A stretch of 64,000 nucleotides of DNA from Irineochytrium annulatum (taxonomy: Eukaryota; Chytridiomycota; Chytridiomycetes; Chytridiales; Chytridiaceae): assembly GCA_027600665.1 (NCBI GenBank), contig JADGJL010000010.1:89128-153127 (forward strand). The letters are read 5' to 3'. Under the pieces are notes generated by a model, which made no database searches, had not been told where the DNA came from, and saw only the letters and a program-made list of their open reading frames with translations. A program made the translations under genes and the position numbers. Shown piece after piece: positions 57,984 to 64,000 of this stretch (position 1 is the first letter of the stretch; every line of letters starts with the position of its first letter).

Positions 57984-60803
57984 ATGATAGCTGCATTAAA
58001 TCTGGAAGGTATCTGGAAACTTCAGCTCGATGAGCATAAAGTGGAGAATGGTCTGAATTTCTCAGACGTTATTACTTTACCTAATACAACTTCTCATGCG
58101 GGCAAAGGTAAGAAAAATGAACAGGTGTTAATCGGTGCGCTGACGGATGAGTATTTGTTTGAAGGATATGCCTGGTTTTCACGTGAGATTGATATTCCCG
58201 AACATTTGGCGAATAAACGTTGTTTCTTGCACCTGGAACGAACACGAGTAACCACAGTTTGGATTGATGGGGTGGAATGGGGCACGCAAAACAGTCTAAA
58301 TACACATCACCGTTACGAGTTGGAGGCAGGGTTAACGGCTGGGACACATACGATCACGATTCGAGTGGACAATACCAATTATCCAACCAAAGGCGGTCAT
58401 CTTACATCTGAAGACACGCAGACCAATTGGAACGGGATTACCGGGAAGATGGAACTTCAATTTTTTGAGCGTGTATTTCTGGATAATGTGCAGGTCTACC
58501 CTGATCTTGCGAATCGGTCTTTTGAGATTAAAGGAGCACTTGTCGGTGAGCTGAGAGGAGTACATATCGTCATATCCGCTGTTGCTGTCAGTGCAGATCC
58601 GGTTCATACGACGAAGGAACAGAGTTTCATTCCGGATTCGCAGGAGATTGGGCTGACATATAAGATTGGCGAAGATGCCATGTTATGGAGTGATGATGAG
58701 CCTAATCTGTATCAACTTCACATTCAACTGCAAGACGAGAACGGGGAAATACTGGACTCCACCGAAGTATGGACAGGATTACGGGAATTCCGGGCAGCTG
58801 GGGACAAATTCACGATTAATGGTCGCAAAACGTTTCTTCGGGGCAAACATGACGGGCTGATCTTTCCGCTCACGGGATATGCGCCAACCGATGTGGATGA
58901 ATGGGTTCGCATTCTTGGCATTTCAAAGTCCTACGGTATCAATCACTACCGTTTCCATACCTGTTGTCCTCCAGAGGCTGCTTTCATTGCGGCTGATCTG
59001 CTCGGCATCTATATGGAACCTGAGCTTCCGTTCTGGGGAACCATTACGGACGAATCCTCGGATGCACACAATCAAGTAGAGCAGGATTACTTGATCAGCG
59101 AGGGGTTTGCGATGCTGCAAGCTTTTGGTAATCATCCTTCGTTTGTCATGATGTCCTTGGGAAATGAACTTTGGGGCAGCAAGGACAGATTGATTTCAAT
59201 TCTGAAAGCATACAAAGCATATGATCATCGTCACCTATATACCGAAGGCTCCAACAACTTTCAGTTTGTACCGGACATTCTGGAGGAAAGTGAATTCTTT
59301 TGTGGGGTTCGATTCTCGAAAGAACGTCTGTTCAGAGGTTCGTATGCCATGTGTGATGCGCCGCTAGGACATGTACAGACCGACTTGCCCAACACATTGA
59401 AGGATTATGATTCGAACATTGTACCTGAGCAAGGTAGTGATGCTGGACCTGCTGCTCAAACGGGGGACAAAGAGATTCAGATCCAATATGGCACAGGTTC
59501 CAAAACGGTGCAGGCTGAAGCCGGAAGTGATCAACTCGTCTCACATGTACCGATCATCTCGCATGAAATTGGACAGTATGCCACATTTCCGAATTTTGAG
59601 GAGATCAGCAAGTATACAGGCTCTCTTAAAGCCAAAAACTTCGAAGTGTTCAGAGAGCGTCTGGAAGCCAAAGGATTGGGACATCTGGCAGAAGCCTACT
59701 TCAGGGCCTCTGGCAAGCTTGCAGTCGCCTGTTACAAAGAAGAATTGGAAGCGGCTTTTCGTTCGCAGCAACTAGCAGGTTTCCAACTGCTGGATCTCCA
59801 GGATTTCAGTGGTCAGGGAACAGCGCTGGTAGGTGTACTGGACGCATTCATGCATTCCAAAGGCATGATTACACCTGAAGAGTGGAGAACGTTCTGTTCC
59901 GATGCGGTGTTGCTCGCGAGATTTCCCAAATATAATTATCGAGCTGGTGAATTATTCGAAGCGCGTATTGAACTAAGTTACTTCCGGAGACAAGTGTTGG
60001 ATGGACTTCAACTGAAGTGGGAGCTACTAAGCGAGCAGCAACAAGACGGCATCCTTCTAGAAGGGAGAGCTGACCTACCAGCGTTGAATGGAGAACATTA
60101 TGTGAGTATCACGGATCTTAGCATTCGTATTCCTGAAGTCTCCAATATGACCAAAGTGGAGCTTAGAATGTCCATTCCGGGCACGGATATCCGTAAGTCT
60201 TATGACTTGTGGATCTACCCCGGGCAAGTCGAAGTGGATCTGAGCGGTCTTAACCTCTTTACCGAACTTTCGGAACAAGCGCTGGGTCTGCTTGAAAAGG
60301 GGGAGGATATTCTACTATTCCCGAATCCTGATCAGATTCAACACGCGATCCAAGGTTTCTACAGCACCGACTTTTGGTCTTACCCTATGTTCCGATCAAT
60401 ATCGGAGAATATGAAAAGAGAAGTTCCTGTGGGCACAATGGGCTTGTTAATTCAACAGGATCATCCGGTCTTCGAACATTTTGTCACAGAGGAGCACTCA
60501 ACCTATCCGTGGTGGAGCATCGTTTCTGAATCGTCATCCATCATTCTGGATGAGCTGAATAAGGAGCTGCGGCCAATCGTGCAGACCATTGATAATTTTG
60601 AACGAAACCACAAGCTCGGCCTGTTGATGGAGTGTCGGGTCGGGAAGGGTAGAGTGCTGATGGGAGCGCTGAATCTGAAGCGTCTGATGACTACATTGGA
60701 GGGCAGACAGTTGTTATACAGCTTCCAGCGCTATGTACTAAGTCCGGCCTACCAGCCAGCTGCCCGCCTGGAAGTCGAGGAACTTCGCAAGTTGTTTAAC
60801 TAA
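57984..60803 (+). CDS. Glycoside hydrolase family 2 protein
   Basis: 939 residues. The N-terminal jelly-roll (residues ~1-165, GYAWFSREIDIPEHLANKRCFLHLE) and an immunoglobulin-like domain are followed by the TIM barrel. FTINGRKTFLRGKHDG opens the barrel as in family 2 enzymes. The acid/base Glu is in SLGNELWGS (about residue 395) and the probable nucleophile Glu is in ISHEIGQYA (about 528). Beta-rich C-terminal domains complete the protein. No signal peptide is present, so it acts inside the cell on imported oligosaccharides. The length and the IGQ nucleophile context suggest a branch away from classical LacZ. AGAGGAG precedes ATG 57984. Confidence 0.92.
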   Translation: MIAALNLEGIWKLQLDEHKVENGLNFSDVITLPNTTSHAGKGKKNEQVLIGALTDEYLFEGYAWFSREIDIPEHLANKRCFLHLERTRVTTVWIDGVEWGTQNSLNTHHRYELEAGLTAGTHTITIRVDNTNYPTKGGHLTSEDTQTNWNGITGKMELQFFERVFLDNVQVYPDLANRSFEIKGALVGELRGVHIVISAVAVSADPVHTTKEQSFIPDSQEIGLTYKIGEDAMLWSDDEPNLYQLHIQLQDENGEILDSTEVWTGLREFRAAGDKFTINGRKTFLRGKHDGLIFPLTGYAPTDVDEWVRILGISKSYGINHYRFHTCCPPEAAFIAADLLGIYMEPELPFWGTITDESSDAHNQVEQDYLISEGFAMLQAFGNHPSFVMMSLGNELWGSKDRLISILKAYKAYDHRHLYTEGSNNFQFVPDILEESEFFCGVRFSKERLFRGSYAMCDAPLGHVQTDLPNTLKDYDSNIVPEQGSDAGPAAQTGDKEIQIQYGTGSKTVQAEAGSDQLVSHVPIISHEIGQYATFPNFEEISKYTGSLKAKNFEVFRERLEAKGLGHLAEAYFRASGKLAVACYKEELEAAFRSQQLAGFQLLDLQDFSGQGTALVGVLDAFMHSKGMITPEEWRTFCSDAVLLARFPKYNYRAGELFEARIELSYFRRQVLDGLQLKWELLSEQQQDGILLEGRADLPALNGEHYVSITDLSIRIPEVSNMTKVELRMSIPGTDIRKSYDLWIYPGQVEVDLSGLNLFTELSEQALGLLEKGEDILLFPNPDQIQHAIQGFYSTDFWSYPMFRSISENMKREVPVGTMGLLIQQDHPVFEHFVTEEHSTYPWWSIVSESSSIILDELNKELRPIVQTIDNFERNHKLGLLMECRVGKGRVLMGALNLKRLMTTLEGRQLLYSFQRYVLSPAYQPAARLEVEELRKLFN

Positions 60804-60849
60804 GATATAGGGAGAAGAAGTGTCAGGTTTCCCTTAATTATGCCAATGA

Positions 60850-60873
60850 GCCCCTTCCGCGAATGGAAGGGGC
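60850..60873. terminator. Hairpin between convergent genes
   Basis: GCCCCTTCC and GGAAGGGGC form a perfect 9-bp stem with a 6-nt loop between the GH2 gene and the convergent guanylyltransferase. No T-run on either side, so termination strength is uncertain. Confidence 0.6.
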
Positions 60874-60909
60874 TATAAGACACGAAGATTGAATCGGTTC
60901 ATTCTCCCA

Positions 60910-62283
60910 TTAAACGTTAGATGAACCTGCACTTTTTAGGATTACATTCCAATCTTCTTCTTCAAAAAGTATGTTGTCTTTCTCCTCTGTTACTCCGATC
61001 CGGACCTCAAGGATCACCATCCTGGTTTCAGCCAGAATAGAAAAGAGACTCTCCTTGGTAATCGCGAACTGATTGCCCATGCTCACTTGCATGACCTTTC
61101 TGTTGACAAGCACTTGCCCACTGCCTGCAAGCACGGTCCATGCTCTACACCCAGTTCTATGCCAGTTCAACCCGATATGTTTGCCCGGTAGAACCGTTAT
61201 GTTTAATGTAGTTACTGTTGCACTCTCATCTTCTAACGAACTTTCAATGACACGATAACTGCCCCAGGTTGCTTCGCCATACATCGGTTTTAGTGGCAAG
61301 CTACCCAATTGCGCTTTAATTTCATTTGAACTATTTTTGTTGGCAATGAGAATGCCATCCGGACTTGCGGCAGCGATAATACCTGGCACACCAATGACTT
61401 GGATGGGGTAGGGAAGCTCGTTAATAATATAGGAATCGGAGGAAGAACCCGAGATTCCACCGTGTCCGATTACATGGGTATCTAACTGGGAGCACAGCGT
61501 ATCCCAGCTTCCGATATCCTGCCACACTCCCTTATAAGGCAGGACTACGGCCCGCTGTGCCTTTTCTGCAACATGCTTGTCAAAACTGCGTTCAGGCAAC
61601 GCTTCATACAGGGACGACAATTGATCATAATGAACCGGAAGCCCCATTTTTTTAATATGGGATATCATAAACGTGACGGTGAATGCGTACACACCGCAGT
61701 TCCATAGTGCCCCACGTTGTAGCAGAGTTTCAGCAATGGTGGTTTCGGGTTTTTCTATAAATTGTGTTATGGGCGCATAAGCATTACGTTCTTCCCCACC
61801 CGGCAGGATGTATCCATACTGTTCTGAAGCATGTGTAGGCCTTGTCCCAATTAAAGCGATATCGGCTTGAGAATGTTTCAATATATCCGGCAGTAATTGG
61901 AAGTTGCTGAAAAAATCTTCACCTGCGAACACATCAGCTGGAGCGATACAGATTACATCGTCATCTTTGGCCATTCGGAAGGATTGCAGATATAACGTCG
62001 CTAAGGCAGCCGCAGTAAAAGTGCCTCTTTTATAAGGTTCCCCAATGACTGGTATTTTGCCTTGAGTATGTCGTGCCGTAATATTAGCCTGATCCTGATG
62101 TGAAATAATGAGTGTTGAATCTGTTAGGGATGAACTGCCAAGCTGACGGCATACTCTGCTGATCATGGATTCCCTACCTCCAGCGGGTGATGGAAGTATA
62201 TCTATGAACAGCTTGGAGCGAAGCTCATTGGATAAAGGCCAGAGCCTTTTGCCAGAGCCGCCGCACAGCAATACGATATGCAT
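60910..62283 (-). CDS. Mannose-1-phosphate guanylyltransferase (ManC-like, bifunctional type)
   Basis: 457 residues. The N-terminal nucleotidyltransferase starts with LLCGGSGKRLWPLSNELRSKLF, the GxGxRLWPLSxxxxPKxF signature with Ser/Leu in place of the usual Pro-Lys start. FIEKP and GALWNCGVYAF are the sugar-binding motifs. The C-terminal ~110 residues form a cupin (LPGKHIGLNWHRTGCRAWTVLAGSG) of the type II phosphomannose isomerase kind, with His-x-x-Gly-x-x-x-W/T. It makes GDP-mannose for polysaccharide or glycoprotein. AAGGAGG precedes ATG. It is co-transcribed with the gene upstream on the minus strand. Confidence 0.92.
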   Translation of the reverse strand: MHIVLLCGGSGKRLWPLSNELRSKLFIDILPSPAGGRESMISRVCRQLGSSSLTDSTLIISHQDQANITARHTQGKIPVIGEPYKRGTFTAAALATLYLQSFRMAKDDDVICIAPADVFAGEDFFSNFQLLPDILKHSQADIALIGTRPTHASEQYGYILPGGEERNAYAPITQFIEKPETTIAETLLQRGALWNCGVYAFTVTFMISHIKKMGLPVHYDQLSSLYEALPERSFDKHVAEKAQRAVVLPYKGVWQDIGSWDTLCSQLDTHVIGHGGISGSSSDSYIINELPYPIQVIGVPGIIAAASPDGILIANKNSSNEIKAQLGSLPLKPMYGEATWGSYRVIESSLEDESATVTTLNITVLPGKHIGLNWHRTGCRAWTVLAGSGQVLVNRKVMQVSMGNQFAITKESLFSILAETRMVILEVRIGVTEEKDNILFEEEDWNVILKSAGSSNV

Positions 62284-62300
62284 GGGCTTCCTCCTTACGC

Positions 62301-63110
62301 TCAGGGAGCTTTACTATAGATTTTCCGTTTATGAAAGGAAAGAGAACGGTATTTAAGAGCCAGATTACGGATTTGTTGCTCTTTTAACGAAGAAGCGTTC
62401 ACATTCAGACTTTTATTCATGGAACTTCTAAGGGCCATGCTGCCAGGGTTTTTCGTATACATAAAATTGGCATACGTTTCATACTCGGAGAAACCAAACT
62501 GCTTTTTTTTATTGATATTGGAGATGATCGCTTTGTACCATGGCAGCTTATGAACATCTTCAATTTTCTGTTTTAAGGCAGCGAGTTTCGATTTGTCGAA
62601 CAGCATATAATGGGTGACAAAAGAACGGGGACGTGGAGCTTTCATGCCTAACAACTTGCGGTAGGTATTGAAATATTCCGGCTGGCTCCAGTCACGGCAG
62701 TAAAAGACGGTTTTGCCTTCTACAAGAAATGTATGAGGCTTAATCAGTACGGTATCCGCATCCATGACTAAAAAGTGCTTTGCCTTCACAATGGAATCTC
62801 CGTTCATTTTGAGCAGCTGCTGATATAACCAGCCTGACCGATTCCATCGGGAGGACTGGTAGTGTATCTCGTCTTTGGTTAGAGGCAGGACGGATCGCTC
62901 ATTAACAAAAATGCAGTTTTTAAGGGAACAAAGTTTTCTGATTTTGGAGCTGACCGGAGAAACAATATATATGCTTCCGATAGGATGCTTCACGTAACGC
63001 CGAATGTTATCAATGACGTGGGGAAGAGTAGCCAGATCTTTCTCGATCGCTGGTATAAGAACATCAATCTTGGGCGCAGCATTTAACTGCATTCCACGCT
63101 GAACGGACAT
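62301..63110 (-). CDS. DUF6492-like putative glycosyltransferase
   Basis: About 269 residues from ATG 63110 on the minus strand (AAGGAG at 63119-63124; the frame opens at GTG 63128). IDVLIPAIEKDLATLPHVIDNIRRYV and KAKHFLVMDADTVLIKPHTF, with its Asp-Ala-Asp, resemble a GT-A glycosyltransferase and the DUF6492 family. YCRDWSQPEYFNTYRKLLG is a further conserved-looking stretch. It ends 17 bp before the GDP-mannose synthase, so transfer of mannose or a derived sugar is plausible (inference). Basic C-terminus, no membrane helix. Confidence 0.8.
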   Translation of the reverse strand: MSVQRGMQLNAAPKIDVLIPAIEKDLATLPHVIDNIRRYVKHPIGSIYIVSPVSSKIRKLCSLKNCIFVNERSVLPLTKDEIHYQSSRWNRSGWLYQQLLKMNGDSIVKAKHFLVMDADTVLIKPHTFLVEGKTVFYCRDWSQPEYFNTYRKLLGMKAPRPRSFVTHYMLFDKSKLAALKQKIEDVHKLPWYKAIISNINKKKQFGFSEYETYANFMYTKNPGSMALRSSMNKSLNVNASSLKEQQIRNLALKYRSLSFHKRKIYSKAP

Positions 63111-63313
63111 CTTCTCAACTCCTTGCACATATCGTTATGACTTCTTCCATGGTATGTGTGCAAAAGTGGTTTGGTCAGGGCATGTGCTAATATACATTTT
63201 TTACGAATAGGGGCTCTTGTAGAGGGTTCCTATATCGGTATGACATATAATGCATGCAGGATCTTGATCAAACAGCAGGCTTTGATGCGGCTGCTGAAGG
63301 GAGAACGTACGCC

Positions 63314-64000
63314 ATGGGAGTTGATAAATTGCAGCCATTAAGAAGCAAGTGGCTAAAAACAAAATTGATTATTAATAATGAATCTATTAAACCGTTTATC
63401 CCAGACACACAGAAATATAACAAAACGAATCTGAAATCCATGATCAGCAAGTATGGAATGGTCTATGTTAAACCTGAGAGAGGTACTTTCGGGATGGGTG
63501 TCATTAAGGCTGAAATGGAAGATCATCAACATTTTGTCTATCAGCATGATCAAAAACGTCTGACTTTTAAAAGCTTTGAATCGTTCTATACCAGTCTGAC
63601 ACGTTTGGTGAATAAAAGAAGCTATCTGATTCAGAGAGGAATCCATCTTCTTAAGCACAATAACAGACGTTTTGACATCCGAGTCATGATACAGCTAAGC
63701 CCGACCAAGCAATGGGAAGCTACCGGAATCATCGGCCGACTGGGTCATCCAAAGAAAATCGTAACCAATTATCATAGTGGTGGTACACCGATGGATATTC
63801 ACAAGCTGCTACAATCACATGCATCCACTAAACGCAGGAATGAACTGGTTAAGGAGATGAATGAGCTTAGCCTGCGCATAGCTCGTCATATGAAAAAAAA
63901 GTACCCGTATCTAATGCAAATTGGTGTAGATATCGGCCTTGATCATAGTCTGAAACCCTGGATTATTGAGGTAAATGTCAAACCCGACCCATATATATTC
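63314..64000 (+). CDS. YheC/YheD-family ATP-grasp protein, 3' truncated by window edge
   Basis: The frame runs from ATG 63314 (AAGGGAG at 63297-63303) to the last base, giving 229 residues of an incomplete protein. An alternative ATG lies at 63254 without a ribosome binding site. YVKPERGTFGMGVIKAEM is the first ATP-grasp nucleotide-binding strand. RRFDIRVMIQLSPTKQWE and WIIEVNVKPDP (metal-binding Glu/Asn region) match the YheC/D family. B. subtilis YheC and YheD are spore coat-associated. It is divergent from the GT/ManC pair, so all three may build a surface or spore polymer (inference). Confidence 0.88.
   Translation, partial: MGVDKLQPLRSKWLKTKLIINNESIKPFIPDTQKYNKTNLKSMISKYGMVYVKPERGTFGMGVIKAEMEDHQHFVYQHDQKRLTFKSFESFYTSLTRLVNKRSYLIQRGIHLLKHNNRRFDIRVMIQLSPTKQWEATGIIGRLGHPKKIVTNYHSGGTPMDIHKLLQSHASTKRRNELVKEMNELSLRIARHMKKKYPYLMQIGVDIGLDHSLKPWIIEVNVKPDPYIF

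Noticed and set aside
63124..63162. TTGCACATA / TATGTGTGCAA inverted repeat between the divergent GT and YheC/D genes
   Set aside because: The arms differ in length and it overlaps the ribosome binding site region of the leftward gene. Too imperfect to call an operator.
1..64000. CRISPR arrays, tRNA or rRNA genes, prophage, transposases
   Set aside because: I looked for regularly spaced repeats, tRNA-like TTC/CCA patterns and transposase motifs and saw none that hold up.

Overview
The window looks like a chromosomal segment of a spore-forming Gram-positive bacterium, most likely a Paenibacillus or close relative. The reasons are the strong AAGGAGG-type ribosome binding sites, many TTG and GTG starts, a GerA-type spore germination operon, a YkkC/YkkD exporter pair behind a guanidine-I (ykkC) riboswitch, CcpA-like cre sites, a LipA-type lipase, and a YheC/D ATP-grasp gene. 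I see no rRNA, tRNA, CRISPR array, phage or insertion sequence. The assignment rests on gene content and signals, not on a search.

Layout. 1-4.5 kb: a left-truncated class III aminotransferase, a zinc alcohol dehydrogenase, an MFS transporter, a DUF1349 protein and a HAD phosphatase, facing an AraC regulator (4.5-5.3 kb). 5.6-8.5 kb: a DAO-family flavoenzyme with a small coiled-coil partner, then a cytochrome P450. 8.6-10.9 kb: a DHA2 drug-efflux MFS gene divergent from a TetR gene across a region rich in inverted repeats. 11.0-11.6 kb: a GNAT acetyltransferase.

11.6-25.2 kb is the most unusual part. Two closely related OmpR/histidine-kinase pairs are interleaved with three paralogous membrane-anchored alpha/beta hydrolases, a membrane PAF-acetylhydrolase-like enzyme and two paralogous secreted S12 (beta-lactamase-fold) serine hydrolases. 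Three promoters in the locus share a tandem 11-bp TTCAT box at exactly the same distance from a -10 element, which points to a local envelope-response regulon. I do not recognise this as a described system.

25.3-31.9 kb: an ABC exporter operon behind a palindromic GTATAC operator, a MarR/threonine-aldolase operon with two operators around its promoter, a methyltransferase/pentapeptide-repeat pair, and the guanidine riboswitch with its SMR exporter pair. 32-35.7 kb: a DEAD-box helicase, a YjbR protein, a membrane protein and an HSL-type esterase. 36-39 kb: a type III polyketide synthase, methyltransferase and FAD monooxygenase in the order known from phenolic-lipid operons. 39.1-40.9 kb: a PLP aminotransferase and a MaoC-like protein. 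41-46.3 kb: LacI and AraC regulators beside a sugar ABC importer that lacks its own ATPase.

46.4-51.8 kb: a gerA operon (A, B, C subunits plus a small two-helix D-like protein), convergent with a GH18/copper-amine-oxidase-domain gene broken by one in-frame stop. 52-57.8 kb: a protein of unknown function, a GAF histidine kinase, a LipA-like lipase behind a long nested inverted repeat that includes its ribosome binding site, an AraC regulator, an SDR and a GNAT protein. 58-64 kb: a GH2 glycosidase, then mannose-1-phosphate guanylyltransferase and a DUF6492 glycosyltransferase-like gene, divergent from a YheC/D ATP-grasp gene cut by the right edge.
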